This document shows, piece after piece, positions 1 to 6,687 of a DNA stretch of 6,945 nucleotides; the stretch's first letter is position 1; every line of letters starts with the position of its first letter. Under the pieces are notes generated by a model. That model worked only from the letters and a program-made list of their open reading frames with translations. It searched no databases and was not told the DNA's origin. This stretch comes from Acidovorax delafieldii (lineage in GTDB: Bacteria; Pseudomonadota; Gammaproteobacteria; Burkholderiales; Burkholderiaceae_C). The position numbers and the translations under genes are program-made. Location of the stretch: NCBI GenBank assembly GCA_002327945.1, contig DCVY01000124.1:1-6945 (forward strand). The letters run 5' to 3'.

Positions 1-73
1 AGCGCTCTCCCCCAAAAGGTGAACGCCATCGAAGCCATCAACGATAGATTTCATGCGGCTTGCGAAGGGATAC

Positions 74-95
74 AAAGCGGTCAACGGCCGTTTTT
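74..95 (+). terminator. weak intrinsic terminator-like hairpin
   Basis: Positions 74-82 can pair with 86-94 around an AAC loop (83-85). The stem has nine pairs, two of them G-U (77/91 and 81/87), with an A-rich 5' foot and a T run at 91-95. This is the usual shape of a rho-independent terminator reading left to right, and would end transcription from a gene lying left of the window. The T run partly belongs to the stem and the GC core is only about five pairs, so it may be weak or accidental. Confidence 0.4.
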
Positions 96-113
96 AGGAT
101 AAATCGCGAGCCG

Positions 114-200
114 ATGAACAAGAACCGCATAGAAGGCGCTGCCGAGCAGGGCGAGTGGGCCATTGACCACGAAGCTCTTGTGACCAAGGCTGTGGTGGCG
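114..200 (+). pseudogene. possible relic of a CsbD-type stress protein gene
   Basis: An ATG at 114 opens with MNKNRIEGAAEQ (114-149), which resembles the N-terminus of small CsbD/YjbJ-family stress proteins (typically beginning MNKD/MNKN, then a charged EG/KG turn). After codon 12 the frame continues with GEWAIDHEALVTKA and then loses any resemblance. The repeated KGK/AGK segments expected in the middle of an intact CsbD protein are not found. An AGGA at 96-99 lies 14 nt before the ATG, a poor ribosome binding distance. I read this as at most a decayed fragment whose right border is arbitrary. The similarity rests on a dozen residues recalled from memory and could be chance. Confidence 0.25.
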
Positions 201-597
201 TGGATGCGGCGGTTGTGCGATGAAGGTGTGCGTTCTTACCAGCACCCCTTTCAAGGTGTTGCCCGCCCAGTCTTGATAACCCGAGCGGTTGCCACATGCG
301 AACGAGCGAGGCTGCCTTCCACAAACCCTTTTGGAACCTGTGGTTTGGGTGCCCGCTTGCTGGTTGTCAGCTGTCTGGGCTTGAGGCGAGCGGCCAGCAG
401 CACCAAGCGCTCCATGCGCTGGCACGGCGGCAGGTTGTTGCCCGGCCAGCCACACGCAGCCGAGCCCCCAGTCCATGCAAAGTTGACCGCAACCCATTCG
501 CCAAGGTGGGTTTGTGTAACGAAAATTTTAGAACGGTCAAGCTGAGCCAATCGTCATGTGCCAACCACAGGTTTTAACGGGTGGCGGAGCAATGCCG
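201..597. other. stretch without a convincing gene
   Basis: Open frames exist here on both strands, the longest at 60-545 (+) and 81-497 (-). They overlap each other almost completely, match no family I recognise, are rich in Arg, Pro, Ala and Cys in the way out-of-frame GC-rich DNA usually is, and lack good ribosome binding sites. The stretch also holds an 11-bp perfect inverted repeat, with AACCTGTGGTT at 335-345 and its complement at 563-573, and a 9-bp one at 320-328 and 508-516. I see no tRNA, rRNA or insertion sequence end. It may be decayed DNA between the terminator and the mla promoter region. Confidence 0.4.
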
Positions 598-615
598 AGG
601 GGTTTCCCCTATGAT
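598..615 (+). promoter_or_regulatory. candidate mla promoter -10 with adjoining palindrome
   Basis: TATGAT at 610-615 matches five of six bases of the sigma-70 -10 consensus and lies 53 nt before the mlaF start. It abuts a perfect short palindrome, AGGGG-TTT-CCCCT at 598-610, which shares one base with it and could be an operator. I found no recognisable -35 box at 16-18 bp and no extended -10 TG, so the element would need an activator or is accidental. It is the best candidate I see in the leader; a promoter is expected here because mlaF is the first gene of the cluster. Confidence 0.25.
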
Positions 616-668
616 GCTGGGCGTGTCGTCGAGGTCTCCGGCTTCTGCGGCGTTTTTTTTCTGCACCC

Positions 669-1502
669 ATGCCATCCAACGATTCATCGCCTGCCAGCGC
701 GCTGGCGGAACTGCGCAACGTCACCTTCGGTTACGGTGAGCGCGTGATCCTGCGCGACCTGTCGCTGAAGATCCCGCGCGGCAGGGTCACGGCGCTCATG
801 GGCGCATCGGGCGGGGGCAAGACCACGGTGCTGCGCCTGATTGGCGGTCAATACCGGGCGCAGCAGGGCGAAGTGCTGTTCGACCAGCAGGACGTGGGGC
901 GCATGGATGCGACGGGCCTGTATTCGGCACGCCGGCGCATGGGCATGCTGTTCCAGTTCGGTGCCTTGTTCACTGACCTGAATGTGTTTGAAAACGTGGC
1001 GTTTCCCCTGCGCGAGCACACCGATCTTGCGGACGCCCTGGTACGTGACATCGTGCTCATGAAGCTCCATGCCGTGGGCCTGCGCGGTGCGCGCGATCTC
1101 ATGCCCAGCCAGATTTCCGGCGGCATGGCGCGGCGCGTGGCCCTGGCGCGGGCGATTGCACTCGACCCCGAACTCGTCATGTACGACGAGCCTTTTGCCG
1201 GGCTTGATCCCATATCGCTGGGAACGGCTGCGCAACTCATTCGCCAACTCAATGACGCGATGGGGCTCACCACTATCTTGGTGTCACACGACCTGGAAGC
1301 CACCTTCGCGCTGGCAGACCATGTGATCATCCTGGGCGCCGGCGTGGTGGCGGCCCAGGGAACCCCCGACGAAGTGCGCGCCAGCACCGATCCGCTGGTG
1401 CACCAGTTTGTCAATGCGCTGCCCACGGGGCCGGTGCCCTTTCATTACCCTGGGCCCACGGTGGCCAGTGACTTCGGCCCGCTGGACGGGAGGTCCGCAT
1501 GA
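669..1502 (+). CDS. mlaF: MlaF, ATPase subunit of phospholipid ABC transporter
   Basis: MlaF (277 aa) hydrolyses ATP on the cytoplasmic face of the MlaFEDB complex, which moves phospholipids between the inner membrane and the periplasmic carrier MlaC. The ABC motifs are all present in order: Walker A GASGGGKTT (45-53), Q-loop Q96, signature SGGMARR (150-156), Walker B LVMYDEPF (169-176, catalytic E174), D-loop GLDP (178-181) and H-loop H207. The C-terminal GPVPFHYPG (254-262) matches the tail typical of MlaF, which in E. coli reaches over the partner subunit. The start is well fixed: the frame has a stop at 612-614, this is the first start codon after it, and the next ATG lies inside the nucleotide-binding fold (M44). 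No Shine-Dalgarno precedes it; instead there is a run of eight T (653-660). The stop overlaps the mlaE start (ATGA). Confidence 0.96.
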   Translation: MPSNDSSPASALAELRNVTFGYGERVILRDLSLKIPRGRVTALMGASGGGKTTVLRLIGGQYRAQQGEVLFDQQDVGRMDATGLYSARRRMGMLFQFGALFTDLNVFENVAFPLREHTDLADALVRDIVLMKLHAVGLRGARDLMPSQISGGMARRVALARAIALDPELVMYDEPFAGLDPISLGTAAQLIRQLNDAMGLTTILVSHDLEATFALADHVIILGAGVVAAQGTPDEVRASTDPLVHQFVNALPTGPVPFHYPGPTVASDFGPLDGRSA

Positions 1503-2281
1503 GTTGGTGGCGTCCTTCGGATGTGGGCCTGGCCGTGCGCAGCCAGCTGACCGATACGGGGAGGGCCGCGCGCCTGTTCTGGCGCTTGATCCGGCTGTTT
1601 CCAGCGGCCGTGCAGCGCCCTGGGCTGGTGCGCGACCAGGTGCATTTTCTGGGCAACTATTCGCTGTCCATCATTGCGGTGTCGGGGCTGTTCGTGGGCT
1701 TTGTGCTGGCGCTGCAGGGCTATTACACGCTGCAGGATTTTGGTTCCACCGAAGCCCTGGGCCAGCTGGTGACCCTGAGCCTGCTGCGCGAGCTGGGGCC
1801 GGTCATCGCCGCCTTGCTGTTTGCCGGGCGCGCGGGCACCTCGCTCACCGCCGAGATTGGCCTGATGCGCGCCGGCGAGCAGCTGAGCGCCATGGAGATG
1901 ATGGCCGTGGACCCTGTGCGCCGCATTCTCGTGCCCCGTTTCTGGGCCGGTGTCATCGCCATGCCGGTTCTGACGCTGGTGTTCAACGCAGTGGGCGTTG
2001 TGGGCGGCTGGGCGGTGGCGGTACCGATGATCGGCCTGGACGGCGGGGCGTTCTGGAGCCAGATGCAGGACGGTGTGGACGTTTTCAGTGACCTGGGCAA
2101 CAGCATTATCAAGAGCGTGGTGTTTGGTTTCACCGTGACCTTCGTGGCGCTGCTGCAGGGTTACACGGCCAAGCCGACGCCGGAAGGGGTTTCGCGTGCC
2201 ACCACGCGCACCGTGGTGATGGCCTCGCTGGCGGTGCTGGCGCTGGACTTTGTCCTCACGGCCATGATGTTCAGTATCTGA
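1499..2281 (+). CDS. mlaE: MlaE, permease subunit of phospholipid ABC transporter
   Basis: MlaE (260 aa) is the inner-membrane permease; in the family a dimer forms the lipid pocket beneath the MlaD ring. Hallmarks of the MlaE/Ttg2B family are visible: an N-terminal amphipathic segment (about 23-45), a hydrophobic stretch at 55-75 ending in ALQGYY, the LRELGPV segment (96-102), GRAGTSLTAEIG (110-121), and an EQLSAMEMM stretch (127-135) that forms the region contacting the ATPase. Further hydrophobic helices lie at about 150-178, 205-221 and 239-258. The length is normal for the family. The start overlaps the mlaF stop in an ATGA, with GGGAGG at 1488-1493 five bases before the ATG, so translation is probably coupled. 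A 33-nt gap with a strong hairpin separates it from mlaD. Confidence 0.96.
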   Translation: MSWWRPSDVGLAVRSQLTDTGRAARLFWRLIRLFPAAVQRPGLVRDQVHFLGNYSLSIIAVSGLFVGFVLALQGYYTLQDFGSTEALGQLVTLSLLRELGPVIAALLFAGRAGTSLTAEIGLMRAGEQLSAMEMMAVDPVRRILVPRFWAGVIAMPVLTLVFNAVGVVGGWAVAVPMIGLDGGAFWSQMQDGVDVFSDLGNSIIKSVVFGFTVTFVALLQGYTAKPTPEGVSRATTRTVVMASLAVLALDFVLTAMMFSI

Positions 2282-2299
2282 CGCTGGCGCAGCCGGCGT
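2281..2299 (+). promoter_or_regulatory. GC-rich hairpin before the mlaD ribosome binding site
   Basis: Bases 2281-2288 pair with 2292-2299 around a GCA triloop. This gives eight pairs with one G-U (2285/2295), beginning at the last base of the mlaE stop codon. It ends four bases before the purine-rich AAGGAAAG (2303-2310) that serves mlaD. No T run follows, so it is not an intrinsic terminator. It could protect the downstream message from 3'-to-5' decay or keep the mlaD ribosome site open. The pairing is directly visible; the role is inferred. Confidence 0.5.
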
Positions 2300-2314
2300 G
2301 ACAAGGAAAGCACG

Positions 2315-2803
2315 ATGCAACAATCCAAAAACGATCTCTGGGTAGGCCTGTTTGTCATGCTGGGAGCCGCTGGGCTGGTGTTTCTGGCGCTGCAGTCGGC
2401 CAACCTGCTGCAGCTGAGTTTTCAGACCGGCTACCGCGTGACCGCGCGTTTCGACAACATTGGCGGGATCAAGCCCAAGGCCGCGGTGCGCAGTGCCGGG
2501 GTGGTGGTCGGACGGGTGGAGTCGATCACGTTTGACGACAAGACCTTCCAGGCGCGTGTGACGCTGGAGCTCGATAAGCAGTACGCTTTCCCCAAAGACA
2601 GCTCCCTGAAGATATTGACCAGCGGGCTGCTGGGCGAGCAGTACATCGGCATCGAGGCCGGGGCCGACGAAAACAATCTGGTGGAGGGCGACAACCTCAC
2701 CGCCACCCAGTCGGCCGTGGTTCTGGAAAACCTGATTGGACAGTTTCTTTACAGCAAGGCGGAAGAGGGCGGCAAGCCATCGGAAGCAGGCAGGAAAAAT
2801 TGA
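2315..2803 (+). CDS. mlaD: MlaD, MCE-domain periplasmic subunit anchored in inner membrane
   Basis: MlaD (162 aa) is the substrate-binding subunit of the complex; in E. coli six copies form a ring with a hydrophobic central channel that hands lipid between MlaE and MlaC. The protein begins with one membrane helix (about 9-28) followed by an MCE domain at about 38-116 with FDNIGGIKPKAAVRSAGV (46-63) and LLGEQYIGIEAG (105-116), both typical of the family. A C-terminal helix (about 130-147, VVLENLIGQFLYSK) matches the helix lining the channel. The C-terminal tail is short and charged. The start has the strongest ribosome site in the cluster, AAGGAAAG at 2303-2310, four bases before the ATG. Its stop codon shares one base with the mlaA start (TGATG), implying coupled translation. 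Confidence 0.96.
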   Translation: MQQSKNDLWVGLFVMLGAAGLVFLALQSANLLQLSFQTGYRVTARFDNIGGIKPKAAVRSAGVVVGRVESITFDDKTFQARVTLELDKQYAFPKDSSLKILTSGLLGEQYIGIEAGADENNLVEGDNLTATQSAVVLENLIGQFLYSKAEEGGKPSEAGRKN

Positions 2804-3588
2804 TGACTTGGATGAACGCGGGCTTTAACCGCCAAGATGGACAGCCGGATTTTGCCGACGCGCGCCTGCGCTGGTGCGCACTGGCGCTGGGAACTTTGCT
2901 GCTGGCCGGCTGTGCCAGCGGTCCTGGGGCCCATCCCGATGATCCCCTGGAGCCCTACAACCGCAGCATGACCCGGTTCAACGACGGCGTGGATGAGGCG
3001 GTGCTGAAGCCTGTGGCAACGGCCTACAAGGACGTCGTGCCCTCCACGGTGCGCACGGGGGTGAACAACTTTTTCGGCAATCTGCGAGACGTCTGGTCGT
3101 TTGTGAACAGTACCCTGCAGTTGCGCCCCGAAGATGCGCTCTCCAGCCTGGTGCGCTTCAACGTCAACACGGTGTTTGGCCTGGGCGGTCTGCTCGACAT
3201 TGCCTCGGAGATGGGGGTGGACAGCAACCAGCAGGATTTTGGTCTCACGCTGGGGCGCTGGGGTGTGCCCACGGGGCCCTATCTGGTGTTGCCCCTGCTG
3301 GGGCCGTCCACGGTGCGCGACACCGCGGCATTGCCGTTGGACATGCAGGGAAACCTCGTGGGCCAGTTCGATTCGATCGCTGTGCGCAATTCGCTGTATG
3401 CCTTGCGGGCGGTGGACACCCGGGCCAGCCTGCTGGGGGCCGGGGCCGTGCTGGAAGGCGCGGCGCTGGACAAATACACGTTCACGCGGGATGTGTTCCT
3501 GCAGGTGCGCGCCCGGCGCGCAGGACGCCCCGGCGCCGGGGATGGCGGCGACAGCGGCGGTATGCTGCCGCCAGAAGCCGACTATTGA
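2803..3588 (+). CDS. mlaA: MlaA (VacJ), outer-membrane lipoprotein
   Basis: MlaA (261 aa) is a ring-shaped lipoprotein of the outer membrane that takes phospholipids from the outer leaflet and passes them to MlaC. A lipobox LLAGC places the lipidated cysteine at C37; alanine at +2 fits sorting to the outer membrane. Family motifs follow: DPLEPYNR (47-54), NNFFGNLRD (88-96), and QDFGLTLGRWGVPTGPYLVLP (from 144). I chose the ATG at 2803, which overlaps the mlaD stop (TGATG) and has AGGA (2792-2795) seven bases upstream; a TTG at 2800 and an ATG at 2812 in the same frame are less likely. The region before the hydrophobic core is long (about 23 residues) and has three aspartates, unusual for a signal peptide. 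The C-terminal tail (from about 237) is rich in Gly, Arg and Asp. The gene is unlinked from the other mla genes in E. coli but sits inside the cluster here. Confidence 0.95.
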   Translation: MTWMNAGFNRQDGQPDFADARLRWCALALGTLLLAGCASGPGAHPDDPLEPYNRSMTRFNDGVDEAVLKPVATAYKDVVPSTVRTGVNNFFGNLRDVWSFVNSTLQLRPEDALSSLVRFNVNTVFGLGGLLDIASEMGVDSNQQDFGLTLGRWGVPTGPYLVLPLLGPSTVRDTAALPLDMQGNLVGQFDSIAVRNSLYALRAVDTRASLLGAGAVLEGAALDKYTFTRDVFLQVRARRAGRPGAGDGGDSGGMLPPEADY

Positions 3589-3600
3589 GCATTGCTGGAT

Positions 3601-3636
3601 GTTGCGTGTGGATGCAACGGCTTGCGTTGGTGCAAC
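3601..3636 (+). repeat. tandem pair of imperfect palindromes in the mlaA-mlaC gap
   Basis: Two similar units stand side by side: GTTGCGTGTGGATGCAAC (3601-3618) and CTTGCGTTGGTGCAAC (3621-3636). Both have the form TTGCGT...TGCAAC, with inverted arms GTTGC/GCAAC in the first and TTGC/GCAA in the second. Their centres are about 19 bp apart, close to two helical turns, as for paired operator sites. The arms can also pair between units (CAACG 3615-3619 with CGTTG 3625-3629), so alternative RNA folds are possible. No T run follows. Function is unknown. Confidence 0.4.
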
Positions 3637-3682
3637 ACAGCGATGCACGGCCTACACCGCCCACCGCCACAATGAATTGACA

Positions 3683-3697
3683 GGCGACGCAGTCGCC
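3683..3697 (+). promoter_or_regulatory. hairpin before the mlaC ribosome binding site
   Basis: GGCGAC (3683-3688) and GTCGCC (3692-3697) form a perfect six-pair stem around a GCA triloop. It ends four bases before GGAAAG (3702-3707), the mlaC ribosome site. Placement, loop and the following GGAAAG match the arrangement in front of mlaD. A TTGACA hexamer lies just upstream (3677-3682), but no acceptable -10 box follows it at 16-18 bp. The structure is seen; its role in RNA stability or translation is inferred. Confidence 0.45.
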
Positions 3698-3715
3698 CGA
3701 TGGAAAGAACCTCAC

Positions 3716-4357
3716 ATGATGAATCGACGCAATCTGGGCCGCATGGCCACCATTCTGGCTGTGGCCTGTTCCGTGGCGGCACCATGGGCCGCTTGGGCTG
3801 CCGACGAAGCGCCCGACGCGCTGATCAAGCGCCTGTCCACCGAAGTGATTGACAGCGTCCGGGGCGACAAGGCCATCCAGGCAGGAGACATCGACAAGGT
3901 GATCGCGCTGGTGGACAAAATGATCATGCCCAACGTGAATTTCCGGCGGATGACGGCGGCTGCCGTGGGCCCGGCCTGGCGCCAGGCCAGTCCTGAGCAG
4001 AAAAAGCGCCTGCAAGACGAGTTCAAGATCCTGCTGGTGCGCACTTATGCTGGCGCGCTGGCCCAGGCGAGCGACCACACCGTCACCATGAAGCCCTTGC
4101 GTGCCTCGCCCGATGACAAGGATGTGCTGGTGCGCACCGAGGTCACGGGCCGAGGTGACCCGATCCAGCTCGATTACCGGCTCGAAAAAACCCCGGGTGA
4201 AGGCGCCGGCTGGAAAATCTACAACCTCAATGTGCTGGGGGTGTGGATGGTTGAAACCTACCGCAGCCAGTTTGCCGCGGAGATCAATGCACGTGGGGTG
4301 GATGGCCTCGTTGAGGCGCTGGTGGCCCGCAACAAGACGAATGCCGCCAAGGGCTGA
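3716..4357 (+). CDS. mlaC: MlaC, periplasmic phospholipid-binding shuttle
   Basis: MlaC (213 aa) is the soluble carrier that ferries a phospholipid across the periplasm between MlaA and MlaD. It starts with a Sec signal peptide: basic MMNRRNLGR, hydrophobic core at about 10-22, and a likely cleavage after AWA (residue 28). A cysteine at 18 is not in a good lipobox. The mature protein matches the MlaC/Ttg2D family, with DKMIMPNVNFRRMTAAAVG in the N-terminal third and the C-terminal YNLNVLGVWMVETYRSQF followed by GVDGLVEAL, as in E. coli MlaC. I chose the first of two adjacent ATGs (3716, 3719) because GGAAAG (3702-3707) is eight bases before it. The frame is open much further upstream (to 3134), but that part overlaps mlaA in another frame and is not coding. 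A 127-nt gap with repeats and a hairpin precedes it. Confidence 0.95.
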   Translation: MMNRRNLGRMATILAVACSVAAPWAAWAADEAPDALIKRLSTEVIDSVRGDKAIQAGDIDKVIALVDKMIMPNVNFRRMTAAAVGPAWRQASPEQKKRLQDEFKILLVRTYAGALAQASDHTVTMKPLRASPDDKDVLVRTEVTGRGDPIQLDYRLEKTPGEGAGWKIYNLNVLGVWMVETYRSQFAAEINARGVDGLVEALVARNKTNAAKG

Positions 4358-4378
4358 CAGCGAGACGAGACCCCGCGC

Positions 4379-4651
4379 ATGCTGGTACTTCCTTCCGAAC
4401 TGACTCACGACCAGGCCAGTGCCTGCCTGCGCATGCTGGTGCAAGGGCTCAAGGTTCTCAAGGGGCCTGAGGTGGTGGTGGACGCCAGCGCGCTGGCCGT
4501 GTTCGACACGTCCGCGCTGGCAGTGCTGCTCGAATGCCGACGCGAGGCGCTGGCGGACCGCAAGGCTTTTGTGGTCAAGGGCCTGCCCGCAGCCCTGGTG
4601 GGCATGGCCGGCCTGTATGGCGTGGATGCCTTGTTGCAGGTGGCCGACTGA
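4379..4651 (+). CDS. mlaB: MlaB, STAS-domain cytoplasmic subunit
   Basis: MlaB (90 aa) is a small STAS-domain protein that binds MlaF and is needed for assembly and activity of the transporter in E. coli. The STAS pattern is clear: a beta strand VVVDASAL (32-39), then VFDTSALAVLLECRREAL (41-58), where D43-T44-S45 is the conserved turn before the first main helix, and a strand FVVKGLP after it. The length is close to the 97 aa of the E. coli protein. The start is bounded upstream by the mlaC stop codon, which is in the same frame 24 nt earlier; no other start codon lies between. The ribosome site is weak (only GAGACGAGA, 4362-4370), so expression probably depends on coupling with mlaC. Confidence 0.92.
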   Translation: MLVLPSELTHDQASACLRMLVQGLKVLKGPEVVVDASALAVFDTSALAVLLECRREALADRKAFVVKGLPAALVGMAGLYGVDALLQVAD

Positions 4652-4744
4652 TTTGCCCGCGCCCGTTCAATGCCCTCGCAAGCCCGGTCGCCATCGGGCA
4701 CGGTGCGACGGGGGGCAGGCCAAGACATTAAAATCAAAGGCTTC
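4652..4744 (+). promoter_or_regulatory. mlaB-yadG gap with a -10-like box
   Basis: This 93-nt gap carries TAAAAT (4729-4734), five of six matches to the -10 consensus, only eleven bases before the chosen yadG start; if used, the transcript would have a very short leader. No convincing -35 box lies at 16-18 bp, where the sequence is GC-rich. AAAGG (4736-4740) sits four bases before the ATG and is a fair ribosome site. A five-pair stem is possible (4682-4686 with 4695-4699). An internal promoter is possible but not shown. Confidence 0.3.
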
Positions 4745-5766
<1,022 letters not shown>

Positions 5767-5770
<4 letters not shown>

Positions 5771-6522
5771 CCGGCTGGCAGACGCTTTTTTACAAGGAAG
5801 TGCTGCGCTTTTGGAAGGTCAGCTTCCAGACCGTGGCAGCGCCCGTGCTCACCGCCGTGCTGTACCTGCTGATCTTTGGCCATGTGCTCGAAGACCATGT
5901 CAAGGTGTATGACCGCATCAGCTACACCGCCTTTCTGGTGCCTGGCCTGGTGATGATGAGCGTGCTGCAGAACGCCTTTGCCAACAGCTCATCGAGCATG
6001 GTCCAGAGCAAGATCATGGGCAGCCTGGTGTTTTTGCTGCTCACGCCGCTGTCGCACTGGGCCTGGTTCGTGGCTTATGTGGGGTCGTCCGTGGTGCGCG
6101 GGCTGGTGGTGGGTCTGGGGGTGTTTATCGTCACCCTGGCGTTTGCGGTTCCTGAGTTTGCTGCACCGCTGTGGATTGTGGTGTTTGCCTTGCTGGGTGC
6201 GGCGCTGCTGGCCACGCTGGGGCTGATTGCCGGGCTGTGGGCTGACAAGTTCGACCAGATGGCCGCGTTCCAGAACTTTGTCATCGTGCCCATGACGTTC
6301 CTGTCGGGCGTGTTCTATTCCATCCAGTCGCTGCCGCCTTTCTGGCAGACCGTGAGCCACCTGAACCCGTTTTTCTACATGATTGATGGCTTTCGCTACG
6401 GCTTCTTCGGGCAGAGCGACGCCTCTCCCTGGCTCAGCCTGGGCATCGTGGGGCTGGCATGGCTGGTCATGAGTGCCCTGGCCGTGCACCTGCTGCGCAC
6501 GGGCTACAAGATTAGAAACTGA
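5767..6522 (+). CDS. yadH: ABC-2 type exporter permease, YadH-like
   Basis: This 251-aa membrane protein is the partner of the preceding ATPase and belongs to the ABC-2 permease family. Hydrophobic segments at about 22-41, 54-72, 103-128, 132-157, 168-187 and 222-244 give the expected six helices. GLWADKFDQMAAFQNFVIVP (156-175), FLSGVFYSI (178-186) and FWQTVSHLNPFFYMIDGFRYG (192-212) are strongly characteristic of the YadH group. The length equals that usual for the family. Its ATG overlaps the yadG stop (ATGA), and the only ribosome-site-like sequence is GGGGGT (5755-5760), contributed by the repeat. Two stop codons follow each other in frame (6520-6525). The substrate is not known; the position next to the Mla genes hints at an envelope or lipid-related compound, but this is inference. 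Confidence 0.93.
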
Positions 6523-6528
6523 TGAGCA

Positions 6529-6636
6529 TTCCCCTGAGTCGCTTCGCGCATCTTCCATTCTCACGCGCCACGCGCAGGAAGGCGAACGCCGCCAGCGCAG
6601 CGGGGCGACCCTTGCGCGGCGTCTGCTGGCCTCGGC
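6529..6636. repeat. second, diverged Comamonadaceae-type palindromic repeat
   Basis: Between yadH and ibaG lies a GC-rich element beginning TTCCCCTGAGTCGCTTCGCGC and ending near GCGCGGCGTCTGCTGGC. It resembles the other common interspersed repeat of Comamonadaceae (CCCCTGAG, then CTTCC/GGAAG arms, then GCGGGGCG, then TTGCGCGGCGTC). It can form CTTCC (6552-6556) with GGAAG (6577-6581), enclosing GCGC/GCGC (6565-6568 with 6572-6575). It can also form a seven-pair stem ACGCCGC (6586-6592) with GCGGCGT (6616-6622), which competes with GCCAGC (6591-6596) and GCTGGC (6625-6630). No T run follows, so it is not an ordinary intrinsic terminator. The borders are approximate. Confidence 0.55.
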
Positions 6637-6687
6637 AATGCCGGTTTCAAGGCGTGGGCAACCAGACACACACAATAGACCACTGAC

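Noticed and set aside
1..102. Reading frame open from the left edge to a TAA at 100-102, as the end of an upstream gene
   Set aside because: Only 33 codons are visible, no family is recognised, and the terminator-like hairpin at 74-95 would lie inside the coding part. Other frames stop at 20-22 and 45-47, so the true end of any upstream gene cannot be decided.
60..545. 161-codon frame on + and the 138-codon frame at 81-497 on -
   Set aside because: They overlap almost fully on opposite strands, match no known family, lack ribosome sites and have compositions typical of chance frames in GC-rich DNA.
636..660. GC-rich stretch plus eight T as an intrinsic terminator before mlaF
   Set aside because: Only a three-pair stem can form before the T run, too weak for a terminator.
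556..747. 63-codon frame across the mlaF start
   Set aside because: It overlaps the mlaF coding sequence in another frame and has no family signal or ribosome site.
1445..2323. 292-codon antisense frame opposite mlaE
   Set aside because: It is a mirror of a strongly conserved gene; the His, Gln and Arg rich product is typical of antisense frames in high-GC genes.
3677..3705. TTGACA at 3677-3682 as the -35 of an mlaC promoter
   Set aside because: The sequence 16-18 bp downstream (around ATGGAA) is a poor -10 box, and the hexamer overlaps the foot of the mlaC hairpin.
4355..4381. mlaC and mlaB in the same frame, suggesting a readthrough fusion
   Set aside because: MlaC is periplasmic and MlaB cytoplasmic, so a fusion makes no sense; the shared frame is chance and merely bounds the mlaB start.
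3482..4444. 320-codon antisense frame opposite mlaA end and mlaC
   Set aside because: It covers two well-supported genes and has no recognisable domain.
4670..4744. Upstream ATG adding 25 residues to the YadG-like ATPase
   Set aside because: The added residues have no family character and include the -10-like and ribosome-site sequences; the ATG at 4745 has AAAGG at a workable distance.
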